A stretch of DNA of 64,000 nt. Origin: Zantedeschia hybrid cultivar (lineage: Eukaryota > Streptophyta > Magnoliopsida > Alismatales > Araceae). The notes under the pieces are model-generated. The model searched no databases and was not told the origin of the DNA. It saw only the letters and a list, made by a program, of their open reading frames with translations. The position numbers and the translations under genes were made by a program. The stretch is from assembly GCA_030544215.1 (NCBI GenBank), contig JARZZO010000003.1, positions 630,001-694,000 of the forward strand, in the 5' to 3' direction. Below are positions 48,712 to 60,240 of the stretch, one piece after another (position 1 is the stretch's first letter; each line of letters begins with the position of its first letter).

Positions 48712-51115
48712 TCGTCTGCTCTGACCAGAGCTGATCATGAGGGGGGACAACACGATCACATGAGTTGGGGGGAGCAGGAGCAGCAGCCCAACAGGACTAG
48801 TGGCAAAGTAAGCAAATCGAGAAAGGGACGAGGGAGGCAGAAACCGCGTTCTTTGTGACAAATCGTCAAACATATCAAACTTGGACTCATCTGGTACGGT
48901 CGTCTGCACGACTGCTTTCCCTAGCTTTGTCATCTATCTCTGAATGCGCAGCAAAAGTAAGCGCTCGATGAGAGAGAAAGATGGGGAGAGGGGATCCAAT
49001 GAAACGCGTCACCTGGATGATCATGTATATGCATGGCAGGCAGCTCCTTTTGATGATCAAACTTAATTTGTGTGTCTGTCCATATCTTTTACTTTTCTCT
49101 TTCTACCACTACACACATATATATATATAAGTACTATATATATATTGTCCCTGATAAATATAGATCCTTTAAGTACAAATTTAGACTGAACTTTAACCAG
49201 TGTAGAAAGGATAATTTTTCAAAAACAGCTTTTTCCATTCTCGATCGATGAGAAGTTCTTTAGAAAAATTCTCCCTTCCTTAATTCTCTCTCCGCACTTA
49301 CTGAATTCTAACCAAACTTAATGTATTTTTTGGAGCCTCACCCCCATTGAACAAACCAGATTTTTGATGGAAGTGGAGAGAGGGAGAGAATTATATGCTT
49401 CAGCCACGGTCCCATCCCTTCTTAATTTCTGCCAATACATGCAACTTGTAAGTTTGTGTGTGTGCATGGGCCGGTCAACTGCAGCAAGCACGTCAACGTC
49501 CACCCCTGAATGATCTCGCCACCCCCACCAAACCCCCCACCACTCACGAGTGCTTTTGATTTTTGAATCCCTCTTTTTCTGATCCAAACGAATTAGGTAT
49601 AGATAAGACAACGCGCATGGTGTACCACACAACGTGTTGAACAAGTCCGAATCGTCTGCGCCATGAGTTGGACCGGACTCCACACGTAACTAATGGCTGC
49701 AGGTTCAGATTTAATTCTTCTGAAAGACAAGTATCATGTTGTATGTATATATACACAACCATTCCTTTAAAAATAAAAAGTTACAGAAATAAGCTATAGA
49801 AGTACACGCACAAGAATCAACATATATATAACCCCAGTTAGAGAGGTCATGGCCCCTCTCGACCCCTCATGGACTCTAGCTAGCCCTCTAAGGACTACAG
49901 AGTGGCTCAACTTAGAGTTCGATTATTGTCGGTGCAACGTTAGACTGGCAGTAATTAATCCAAGTATATATACATGACATGTGCAAAGTAGATTTGCAAA
50001 TCGACTTGTGTTCCGATCACAACCTTTTATTTTTTCTTTGTTTCTGATTTTTCGGTACTACTTAAAACAATTAAATACAACCAGGAATATAATGTTACAG
50101 TCGTTCACGTAGATACAACCCAAATTACTGTACAAATATACCTCCCAATGTATACAAATACAATCCAAATGACATAATATACGACTTCTTGTATTTAAAT
50201 GCTCATTGTACATGATGTATTTTAAGTTACGATTGTAATATTATGTATATATACTGTTATTTGTATTAAGTAATCTATGTTGTATTGGGAAACTGGAAAA
50301 TCGTAAATAAAGAAAAGGTAATGAGTTGTGATGGGACGCATCTCAAATGTCGAATTTACTTTACATGTGTCATCTCCACAGACCGATTACTGTTGGAGTT
50401 CAATCTAATATTACACTAACAAGATTTAAACTCCTTAACTACCTTACCTATGAGGATGTAGCATGGGGAGCTACGTACCAAACGCTGTACTCATGTCATC
50501 TTTATATAAAACATGCATGGGGATACATCTGAGTTAGGCCATCTAGTTATCCTTCCTAGTGTATTCAATTAAATTGACGGGGAAGAGAATACTCTATGGT
50601 CATTAATTATATGTACGACCCATGTTTGTTGCTTTATAACTCCCTATTCTTTATGCACAAATTGGAACACAAACAATTGGGCAGCTCCATCCATGGATCC
50701 CCTCTTGCGTGCAGCTCCTTCCAGAAAGGATGGACCATCATCACCCATATATGCAGGACGCATGATGAGGGAGATGTAACCAAGCCGCCGTTGGACTTTA
50801 TTTACAAGGTAATTGGTTAATAATTAATTGATTGGAAACAAGGCCCACGTGTTGTCTTTTTTCCAACCCAGTGTAGCTGGCAGCTGCTACCCACTTGGGA
50901 AGATGGCTTTCAGTCCATTCACCTACTCGTTTACTAGAGAAAATTTTTACAAATGAACACATGACTAATATTGTAAGAGGGTAGGTTTCATATCTTGTTG
51001 AATTATATATATATTTTTCTTATTTAAGCGTGGCGTCCGATCAAAAGGGGCCGGGCAAGTAAAGTAGTCCGAGGCGAGGACGGCCACTAGGTCCACGTGG
51101 AAGGCCGCCATGGTG

Positions 51116-51226
51116 ACTCGCTAGGGCTGTAGAGGAAGATCCATAGATGATCTCATGTAAATAAGTCACTCGCTAGGTCCCTAGAGGAACATCTCTAGAT
51201 GATCTCGTGTGTATAAATAAGTTGTC
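51116..51226. repeat. Tandem pair of about 52-bp units
   Basis: ACTCGCTAGG starts units at 51116 and 51168. Both contain AGATGATCTC and end in ATAAGT. No other function is evident. Confidence 0.7.
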
Positions 51227-51416
51227 AACATATTTTGAAATTCAAAGTTATTTATATATTTATATTATATTGAGTTTTATCTAAAAAATATTATCTGAAA
51301 AGGTTTAAAGATGTGCCAATCATCGGCCTCGGTGGAATCTCATCGGACCCCCCAGTAAAACACTCGTCGTCCCGACAACAAACATCTAGGTGGGGGAGTC
51401 TCCTCCAGGAGATCTC

Positions 51417-51433
51417 CCCCCCCCCCCCCCCCC
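51417..51433. repeat. Poly(C) run
   Basis: About 17 consecutive C, prone to slippage and to assembly error. It extends apparent open frames on both strands. Confidence 0.8.
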
Positions 51434-51532
51434 TCCCCTCAGGTGTGCCTTTCTTCTCTTCTTTATCGTCTTCCCGTCTCTCCACCTCACCCCTCCTTCC
51501 CCATCGTTTTCGTCTCACTATTGCGTTCCAAC

Positions 51533-52046
51533 TAGGACTGCAACTTTGGATGGGTCAACCCGAACATGAGTGGGCCAACCTGATGGTTGGGTTGGGTTCA
51601 ACCCGATCAAGTTAGGGTTGAAGAGTTTTTCAACTCGACCTTGAATGGGTTAAGTTGGGTTGAGGGTGAACCCGACATTAATATATATAATGATAACTTA
51701 GATCACTAGAATATATTCATTTAACTTTATACTATTGAAAAAAATTTATTTTACAATATAAATAAAGATATTCCCAAGTAGTATTCATGTAATTATGTTT
51801 GTACCTTCTTTTTTTATTACTTTGTTACGGTAGATATTGATAGTAAGAAAACAATGCTAAAAATGTGGACTGTTAAAGAAATAACTCGACCCAATCCGAT
51901 GAAGGTTGGGTTACATGGGTTGGGTTAAGATTGAGGAGGTTGGATTGAGGGTTAGGTTGGGTTGGATTAGGGTTGATGAGTTTCTTACATAAGTTGGATT
52001 GAAATTGACCTCAACCTGATCTAACTCGACAAGAGTTGCAACCCTA
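51533..52046. mobile_element. hAT-type MITE with TAGGGYTGCAAC ends
   Basis: The left end is TAGGACTGCAACTTTGG and the right end, read inward, is TAGGGTTGCAACTCTTG. The flanks GTTCCAAC (51525-51532) and GTTCTAAC (52047-52054) are an 8-bp target duplication with one change. Subterminal GGGTTGGGTT repeats flank an AT-rich core. At 514 bp it is a longer relative of the element at 11746. Confidence 0.8.
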
Positions 52047-52199
52047 GTTCTAACTTTTTTTTGAGAGATCTCCTTAAGGATTTTGTTGTGGGTGGCCCTG
52101 TGGCCCCCTCCCTCCTTGCCGATCTCCCATCGCCCTCTCTCCAGTTCTACAGGCCCCTCCTTAGCCTTGTGCTTGGGGACTTTTGTTCTTCGGCGACCT

Positions 52200-52837
52200 C
52201 CTAGTCCCTATTGTCGTTGCAGTTAGTATATGTGTTCCCCTTTATATTAGCCTCCCCGTTTCCTTTCCCTTTATTGTATTGTGTTCTTGGTGGGTGTTTC
52301 CCTTGTCTACTCTCTAGGCTTTTGTTGCTTCTAGTTCGATGGCGTGTTCTGGTGTTCAGTGGAAGTCCAGACGCCTCAATGAAACTCTGATTTAGATTCT
52401 TTGGAGTCTTCAATGTACTTGAGATCTCAAGCTTCATTCGTGCATTCCCGCCAACGGCGTGTGTCTCCAAGTACGATCTATTCTACTGCTTAACTTGTTT
52501 GCAACCTACATGACTCTTGGATGGCTCTTCCAAGTAGGTTCTCTATCCTCCCTCATGGTTGGTTTGCTTCCACTACCGGTTCTTGATCCGATCATCCTCC
52601 GGCAACCCTCCAAACGACAATTTGTTGTGTTGTTCTCTAGGCTTTATCCAACGTCTATTAGGAAAGGGTTTCGGCACTATCCTCCATTCTACCTTCCCCT
52701 CTTGTCTATGACTGTACTAATTTCCTTCTTTTCAACTCTTCCTCTTCTAGGATGCTGTGTTCCTCTACTAATATGTTGTACTCACCTTTTGTTATGTGAA
52801 TGAAAATATGTTATTCAAAAAAAGAAAAAAAAAAAAA
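52200..52837 (+). mobile_element. LINE-like 3' region with poly(A)
   Basis: A pyrimidine-rich segment ends with TATGTGAATGAAAATATGTT, then ATTC and an A-rich tail of about 25 bp. This layout fits the untranslated 3' end of a plant L1-type element. The ORFs here carry no recognised motif. Confidence 0.4.
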
Positions 52838-53226
52838 CTTTGACACGGGGTTGTTATTGGTCGACCAATATTGAGCTGAAATCATCTGGACTAGTTTTTC
52901 CTCATCTTCCTCCTCTCTCTGGCCAATTATGCTCTGCCCTCACTTATGTGGCATTGCATCAGTTGATTCCTTAACTATTTAAGTTTAGGACATGAAAATT
53001 TAACACAACCTATAGATTAACATATCTAAAGAGAAAATAGTATTTTACTTGATGATTGAATGTTTAATATATTATAATAGGAGGAAAGACATTTTAATAT
53101 TTTCAAAGATATAATATAAACTATATAAAAATGATATCTTTATACTATTGTTCATTTCACAGGGCCGGCCCTGCGAACCTAGTTTTTTACAAAGACGAGA
53201 GCAAAGGGGAGCAGATGGTGCTGTTG

Positions 53227-53235
53227 TATATATAT
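53227..53235 (+). promoter_or_regulatory. TATA box of the cytoplasmic kinase gene
   Basis: TATATATAT sits about 500 bp before the ATG at 53730, just before GA-rich leader sequence. The inferred leader would contain two very short upstream ORFs (ATG at 53559 and 53628). Confidence 0.5.
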
Positions 53236-53402
53236 GAGGAGGGGGGACAGCAAGGGGAGAAGCAGGGGAGAACACCCATCACACATCACATACCCGCATT
53301 CTTCCCCCTCCCCCCTTACTACCTCAACGGAGAGCGAGGCAGAGCAGGGTAGGTGGGGAGCAGAGGACAGGGGGAGCTTCAGATAGAGAGCGGACACACT
53401 GT

Positions 53403-53465
53403 TGTGTGTGTGTGTGTGCGAGGGAGAGAGAGAGAGAGAAGAAGAAGAAGAAGAAGAAGAAGAAG
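53403..53465. repeat. Compound microsatellite (TG)n-(GA)n-(GAA)n
   Basis: TG (53403-53418), GA (53424-53439) and GAA (to 53465) runs follow each other in the predicted 5' leader of the cytoplasmic kinase gene. They are likely length-polymorphic. Confidence 0.9.
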
Positions 53466-53729
53466 GAGCTCCTCACGACGGGAATAGATTCCACCAGTCC
53501 ACAAAGGCCAGGGTCAGGTTCCGGCGTCCCGACTCACGACAGGCGACAGCACGGACATGTCTTCGGTTTTGTAAGCGGGCTAGAGCGTCCCTCCCCCCTG
53601 CTCTACTGTTGGCAGGTCCGATCGGGCATGGACGCAGAGCAGGGGCGTCACTAAAGCTGCTTTACTTTATTGTTACTGACGACTCGGGGCTTGGAGGCGG
53701 GCAGGCCGTAGGCGACTGCTCCGTCTGCC

Positions 53730-56700
53730 ATGGGCAACTGTTCGAGCGCGGGCAAGCCACAGCGTCTTTCCAAAGAGAAGAGCAGCAGAAATGGCATTAC
53801 AAACAAGATAGGCATGTAACATATACTTACCGTCGCGTTACATCTTTTTCTTTCATTTCCCTTTTGGAAAACAAACAGTATCTGAAATTAAAGAGGCAAT
53901 ATATTCCCTGCAGCTTTCTCTCCACTTAAAAAGCCGCGGAGAGTTGTTGCGTCTGAGCTCGGGAATTCTTCTGCAAGTGCATCTCCCTCCCCAAAGAAGC
54001 CACAGAGAGTGGCATCCGAGCTCAGCAATCCTGGGAGCTTCCGATCCATGCCCAGAGACATGGATGATTTCCGGCAGAATGCTGTAGTACTGAATGGCGA
54101 CCTCCACGTCTTCTCCTACAGTGAGATGATAGCCGCCACCAGAAACTTCCGACCGGACAAGATCCTCGGGGAGGGTGGGTTCGGGATTGTCTACAGAGGG
54201 GTTATTGACGACGGTGTTAGGCCGGGTTTTGCTTCTACGCAAGTTGCTGTTAAAGAGCTCAATCGGGATGGCCTCCAAGGTGACAGGGAATGGCTGGTAA
54301 TTCTCTTTATTTATTTATTTACCGGTGTTCTGTTTTAGGCCTCAGTTCTTTTTATTTATTTATTTTTTCCCAGTGCACAGTAAGCAACACATTTGAGATG
54401 GATAGATAATCCTGGTCCTTCTGTTGTCTTGTCTAGCGCACCCATGTTTAAGAAGTAACATACTCTGGAAAATCGAAAGTCAAATCTTAATTTTACCAGG
54501 CACACATAGGTTTTTCAATAAGATTATCCTTCTCAATGAGGATCAGGTTCCTGGACCGGTAAAAGTAAAATTTGGTTAGGGTGGGCGAGTGGAGAGAAAA
54601 TAAGAGACTTTTAAGGTCGTGTTTGGCAAAACTTCTATTTCGAAGTACTTTTGCGTTTTTATTTAATTATTTCTGGTGGAAACATTTGGATCTTGAAAGG
54701 CATTTATGCGGTAGATTGCTTGTATTTTGACTTGCAACAAAAAACCTTAAGGCCAAGTTTCCAAGATTGGAAAATAAAGTTTGGCTATTATGAAAAAGTT
54801 GACTTTTGTGACAAATTAAAATTAATTATAATCTCTCTCCATCAAGTCATTCTACGTAGGAAGTGGTAGTCAAAACTGACTTTCAAGTATAAGTTTTACC
54901 AAACACATCCTTAAAATTGTTGTCAATGGATCTAAACATGGGTGAGGAGTCAGAGGAGATGCCTGTGCAGTAGGCAACAAATTATAATGTTCAAACCGGT
55001 GCAGATATTGCAGAGAGAGCTTAGTATTCACTTATTCTTTCCGTAAGCTGTGGTAGAATGTAATAGTACCTTGTCTTACTATAAAAAATGAAACTGGAGT
55101 GCACAACATAGATCAGACAGGTCTAAATCTGTGCTGCTATTATACTTTAGATATCTGTGCCCACTCTAGCTCCAATTTCGCTGTCTTTTGGAGATGATTC
55201 AGCAAACAACCCTATTATAAAGCACCCCGGAACAAATCATTTATATATGTAAGTGCCTGTTTTTAGCATGTGGGTATCCATCTGTGCTAGTCTATGAAGA
55301 ATATGGCCAATAGAGGGCACTCTCAATGGGCTCGGCCCAACTTGGTATTTCTGGTTCCACTGAAGTGCACACAGATGATACATAGCCCACTGTTGGTATA
55401 GTTTGGAGCATATGCATTCATGTCCGAGTCCCCACGAAATTTTGGTTGGGGAATGAAACCAGATTGGATAAAATCTAGCTGTACGTATATGGATTCACCT
55501 ATATGGAGATTAGAAAAGCAGACGGTACCCTATTGGTGGCTCTACCCTTTTCTTTAACCTTCAAAGGCCGTGTCCTTGTGCTTCTCTTAAAATTTTTTGG
55601 AATCAGAAAAGATATTGAATAGCAATACATCTGTGTACATATCAGCATAAGTTATTGAATACTTGGCAGAGGTATTAGTGGTTTGGGGGAATCAATTGTT
55701 GGTTTTGATCTTAACAGGTTTTTGCCCTGTTCCATACGAACGTTTGTTTTCCACCTTGCTTCACGTGTGAATGTATCCATTTCCTTACATGTTGATTAAA
55801 AGATCATCCTATCTCTTTTCCATCAAGGGGAAAAAAAGGGCTGAGTACTGGAAGAGCTATAATTCTTGTAATATGGCACTACTTAATGGCTTCCTGTTTT
55901 GTCTTTGTTAGGCTGAGGTCAGCTACCTTGGGCAGTTCGGCCATCCAAATCTTGTTAAACTTATTGGTTACTGCTGTGAAGATGAGCATCGCCTACTGGT
56001 CTATGAGTACATGGCCTGTGGAAGCCTAGAAAAGCATCTTTTTCGGCGTAAGCTTAAAAAGAATAAAACTTGCCATATTCTATAATGATTTTTCCTTACT
56101 CTGATAGTTGTCGTTGTTTTATGGATTGTGCTCAAGTAAAGTTTTTTTTTTTTCCCTTATGATGAAGATATAAGTGGGTAAAAAAGATACCTGATTTCAT
56201 CTGTTTTAAATTTGCATTTTAGGCAAATACATAGTGTACTCTTACCTTTTTAGGAGATAGATATGAAGACGGTTTCATAGAAATTATTTTGGGGGAGCAA
56301 AAAATGGTCTTTAGCATATAGAAGAACTAATGTATTTCATGGAACAGAGCATCTGTGGTGAAACTAGTATCTTCATAGAGATGCATATGATCATCTGCAC
56401 CTGTCATTCTCAAACAAGTGTGAACATGCAGGCATTCAGTTCTCATCCAAAAAATCCAGATACAGTACCTTACACTCTTGACATGATGAAATGAAGAATA
56501 TACTTGTGACCTGAGGTTGAACATTCAATGTGTTGTGTATTTTCTCATCGCCCGTCCAAAAATGATAAAAAAGCTAGAGTAGTACAAATCTGGACATTTT
56601 CTTGAAAACATAGCTGTAGCATTTGAACCATTGGTGAGGATAAACAGAGGGTTTTATCACTATTATTATTGATTATCATCATGAAAATGTACTACTTCTT

Positions 56701-57892
56701 TAGTGGTAACTTGCAGAAATAAGTACATTTCAACCATCTAGCACATTTGGTGTTTCAAACATGATAAAGATCTGTATCGGTATGATCTTGACCATTTATA
56801 ATTTTCCTTGCAGGTGTAAGCCTCACAATGTCATGGCCAACCAGAGTGAGCATTGCATTAGGTGCTGCAGAGGGACTCGCGTTTCTTCATGGAGCCGAAA
56901 GACCCGTAATATATCGTGACTTCAAGACATCGAACATCTTAATGGATGCGGTTTGAGGCTCTTGCCACTCCTCTCTTTCCATGTCTACCTTCTTTTGAAG
57001 AATACGCATACATGTTGCTCTTTTATTGATCTGAAAGGGGTACTTGACATTCAGGATTATAATGCAAAGCTCTCAGACTTTGGTCTCGCCAAGGAAGGAC
57101 CCATTGGTGACCAGACGCATGTTTCCACTCGGGTGATGGGCACATATGGATATGCAGCACCCGAATATGTAATGACTGGTGAGTGTGCAAGGGCATGTAC
57201 TAGTCGAGGCTTGTGAGAAACGGAAAGGGTTTCATGGTGACATTTGTTTACCAGTAAGTTCCATTGTGCTTGCCTTTTTCCCAGGTCATCTCACTGCAAG
57301 AAGTGACGTATATGGCTATGGAGTTGTCCTCCTTGAGATGTTGACCGGAAGAAGAGCCATGGACAGGAGCAGACCAAGCCGAGAACACAGCCTAGTCGAG
57401 TGGGCTCGCCCACTGCTGATCCACAGCAGGAAGTTGCTAAAGATTGTGGATCCAAGAATGGAGGGGCAGTACACCACCAAGGCCATCCAAAAGTTGGCCA
57501 ACCTGGCCTATGAATGCCTCAGTCAGAACCCCAAGAGCAGACCCACCATGAAGCAGGTGGTGGAGATCCTTGAGGCACTTAAAGACTTGCCCGAGAACAG
57601 GGAGGATCCTCGGCTTCACAGTGGTGGCAATGCAGTTACGCTGTTTGAGATCCCTAAGGGCGCGATTGATGGCCCTGCAAAACAGAAGCGGTGCTTGAAC
57701 AAAGCAGGCAGTGACAAAGTGTCGAGGGTCCACAGCAGCAAGAGAAGAAGAAAGAAAGCAAGCCGAAGAAGCAAAAGTGAGTCTGCATATGAACGATACA
57801 ACCCATCACCAGACAGTGATGACACCCCAAAACAGACGAAGTCATCATCCTCCACAAGTGAAGAGGCTTCACCCAATGAGGTCAATGTATAA
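53730..57892 (+). CDS. PBL: Receptor-like cytoplasmic kinase, subfamily VII (PBL type)
   Basis: A membrane-anchored Ser/Thr kinase that relays signals from surface receptors. Exons: 53730-53815 (tentative), 53894-54296 (start tentative), 55912-56047, 56814-56950, 57055-57178, 57285-57892; this model gives 497 residues. MGNCSSAG offers Gly2 for myristoylation and Cys4 for palmitoylation. The kinase shows GEGGFGIVYRG, VAVKEL, LLVYEYMACGSLEKHLF, VIYRDFKTSNIL, DFGLAKEG, GTYGYAAPEYVMTG and SDVYGYGVVLLEML, all intact. The C-terminal 70 residues are Lys/Ser-rich, with KRRRKK. The weak point is the join of exons 1 and 2: donor 53816 with acceptor before 53894 keeps frame, while the stronger-looking acceptor before 53914 would need another donor. 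Phrases such as GDREWLAEVSYLGQFGHPNL recall the Arabidopsis PBL17 group, but this is from memory. Confidence 0.9.
54608..54915. mobile_element. MITE in intron 2 of the cytoplasmic kinase
   Basis: The inverted ends TTTTAAGGTCGTGTTTGGCA and, from the right, TTTTAAGGATGTGTTTGGTA flank an AT-rich core. It belongs to the family of the copy at 18762-19058. The target duplication is ambiguous (TA or TAA-like). Confidence 0.65.
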
Positions 57893-59118
57893 AAACAACT
57901 GGCGTTTGATGTGTAGAATTTTAAGTTAAGCTCCTCTTTTTATGCAATTTTCTTTTTCTTTCTTAGTTTTCGTCATCCTTGAGAACTCGGTATTGGGAGG
58001 CACAAGCATCCCACAACCGTACGCAATCCTGATAGTGTTGTAGGGCAAGCTCCAGTTTTCTAGCTCTTTGATAACCACTGGATACCAACATGTCGAAGAG
58101 GACATGCCCTTTGATCATATAAATAAAAAACTCTATCAAGAACTTGAGTTGATAATTTGATCATTCACAAGCAAATGGCTGGCTTTGCATGGTCTTGCAA
58201 TATGTACTAGTGTACAATCTGGTTAATTCCTTGTCAAAGTACTCAAATCTGAATCAAGGAACAACGTCTTAGCTAGCATATTTTGCCCCCATACTTTTGA
58301 ACCCAAATGTCTAACATGAGAAAAAATTCTGAGTTTGCGTACACAAACAAATTTGAGAGACAATTAATGGACGTTTCGTCTACATTAATTGCACCCACAG
58401 GGAGAGAGATGTATCAATGTGATTGTGGCTGCAAAGTTAGCCATTCTGTGTCGGATGTGACTTGGATCTACTCAAGTTCATCCAGGTAAAAACACAAAAA
58501 AAGCAATAGCTTATTAAACAATTTACATCAGACAAGTACCGATCGATGCACCAGGGTTTTGAAGCATCTCTAGTTCCTTCTCCACAGGTCACGATGCACA
58601 TTTTCAACCTTAACATACTATAGCTCTAACAGCTATTTAAGGTCCAAGGCCTCACCCTCCCCTGCATTTGAACTGAAATCGAACAAATTTAGGAAATTTG
58701 TGGTTCGTCAAATCATACAAGCATTCATATTTTGTTCCAACTACACCTTGGCAGAAGATATGGGAGTCCAAAGACGAGTTCAAGATCCCTTCAAAACTTG
58801 AAATGCATGGCTGCAGCTTCCTGACGGCTACAGCAGTCTTATCATTGCTTCGGTAAACAATTAGCGTGACCAGGTTCTTTTTGCAGCACTTAAATCCACT
58901 ACAATTTTATTGGCAATTAGTGTAATTCTAGGAATTATATGCACCAAATATCTTCAATGAAAAAAAATAATAATCTAAGCAAGTGGAGGCCGAGCTGGAA
59001 GAAGACGAGATGCTGATTAAATGACACTGAGACTCGCTTTTATAATGTTGAAGCCTGAGGCAGGAAATGCTGAAGCCGAAGGCCTGAATTTAATTTGCAT
59101 CCATAGGGTAAGACCGAA
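57893..59118. other. Kinase 3' flank, no further gene seen
   Basis: The 3' untranslated region of the cytoplasmic kinase should lie in the first few hundred bases. The remainder shows only short open frames without recognised motifs. Confidence 0.5.
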
Positions 59119-60019
59119 CATTGGCGGATCCAATGTACAACCAGTGGGGTCCCAGGACCCCACTGGAATTTCGAAATTCTAGAGGTCCACCCCAATATTT
59201 ACTGTTTAGGACCTCACTGGCCACAGATGCAGGAACCCACTGGGCTGTCCGATCGCCCAACCCACTTAGGCAGGCCGCAGGCCCAGAGAACCCCACTGAC
59301 TCACTATAGGACCCCAAGACCCCACTGACTCGTGAGTTGCTCGAGCTCGGCTCTGAGTTGAGCTCGACTCGTTTGCCTAAACGAGCCAAGCCCGAGCTTA
59401 AGATGAAGCTCGTTTTAGTAAACTAGCCGAGCCAGAGTTCGATCGAGCTCACGAGTTGGCTCGCATCAAAATAAACATTATTACTTAATTTAAGTCTCTC
59501 AAATACACAACAACCACAGGAATCAACACGAGTTGCAAGTGCTGGAGTAGCAGCTACTCGAACACGTGAAGTATTCTGAAGCATATAAGCCACCAGAAAT
59601 TTTTCACGCAGCCGATGTAGGACTAATAGGTAAGCCGTAAGCGTGCTGGGCGGGTGCAGCTGGGCGGGTGGGCTTTGGGCTTGCAGCTGGGCGGGTGCAG
59701 CTTTGGGCTTGCAGCTGGGCGGGTGGGCTTTGGGCTTGCAGCTGGGCAGGTGCAGCTGGGCGGGTGGGCTTTGGGCTTGCAGCTGGGCGGGTGGGCTTTG
59801 GGCTTGCAGCTGGGCAGGTGCAGCTGGGCGGGTGGGCTTTGGGCTTGCAGCTGGGCGGGTGGGCTTTGGGCTTGAAGAGGATGGCTTTGTAGGACTGTTG
59901 ATGGACTGGCTTTGGGCTTGTTAATTAAGTGGGCTTAACTTAAATGAGCTAGGCTCGGGTTCGGCGGGCAATACTCAATATGAGGACCCCACTGGATCAA
60001 ATTCCTGCGTCCGCCACTG
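59119..60019. mobile_element. hAT-type element carrying a minisatellite
   Basis: The ends CATTGGCGGATCC and, inward from the right, CAGTGGCGGACGC are inverted, each followed within 25 bp by CCAGTGGGGTCC. The flanks are the identical 8-mer AGACCGAA (59111-59118 and 60020-60027). The interior holds an inverted GAGCTCG-rich block (about 59330-59470) and the repeat array at 59646-59875. No transposase is present. Confidence 0.85.
59646..59875 (+). repeat. GC-rich minisatellite of 27- and 14-bp units
   Basis: A 27-bp unit (CTGGGCGGGTGGGCTTTGGG then CTTGCAG) alternates with a 14-bp short form (CTGGGCAGGTGCAG). The right part forms a 68-bp higher-order period of 27+14+27. No stop occurs in any of the three forward frames, so overlapping Gly/Trp/Ala/Leu-rich open frames arise. 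They are not thought to be genes. Confidence 0.9.
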
Positions 60020-60027
60020 AGACCGAA

Positions 60028-60240
60028 TGTCTTTTTTTCTAAAAGCAGCTGAAAATAGTTTCATTAGTACTAAATGATGAACTTTGCTACCACTTTTCTT
60101 ATACATATATTTTCTTAGAAATGTTTTTCCATCAGAATATATTTTGCGTACAACCAAATGGATCCTTAGAATCAATTTGGTTGCAAGGAAAAGCTTTGTA
60201 AGTTTTTCAGGTTGTTAATGGGCATTTGGCTTTTTCCTTA
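60028..60240. repeat. AT-rich MITE-like fragment
   Basis: Segments ACAACCAAATGGATCCTTAG (about 60150) and AATTTGGTTGCAAGGAAAAG (about 60174) resemble pieces of the cluster at 19245-21240, in opposite senses. The borders are not fixed. Confidence 0.45.

Larger units (their letters stand above)
44259..53226. other. Intergenic spacer between SRF and the cytoplasmic kinase
   Basis: The first several hundred bases should include the SRF 3' untranslated region. Beyond this I see no exon with recognisable protein content. Items listed separately are TA and AG microsatellites, a 52-bp tandem pair, a poly(C) run, a hAT MITE and a LINE 3' end. The part from 47400 to 48950 is more balanced in base content than its surroundings and lacks obvious transposon ends, so it could hold an unrecognised RNA or regulatory region. 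Confidence 0.5.

Noticed and set aside
48471..48933. ORFs with long Arg-Glu or Ser-Leu runs
   Set aside because: They are translations of the (AG)37 tract.
50596..50820. Possible microRNA precursor around GGATGGACCATCATC
   Set aside because: No long hairpin was found on inspection and no known mature microRNA sequence was recognised.
51291..51615. ORFs on both strands across the poly(C) run
   Set aside because: Low-complexity effect; no motif and no splice signals.
53402..53929. 175-codon frame before and over the start of the cytoplasmic kinase
   Set aside because: It begins at GTG within a TG repeat, runs through GA and GAA repeats and is out of frame with the kinase.
58307..58489. 60-codon ORF downstream of the kinase
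   Set aside because: No recognised motif, no promoter or splice context; it may be part of untranslated or spacer DNA.
59643..59924. Three overlapping Gly/Trp/Ala-rich ORFs
   Set aside because: All come from one minisatellite that lacks stops in every forward frame.
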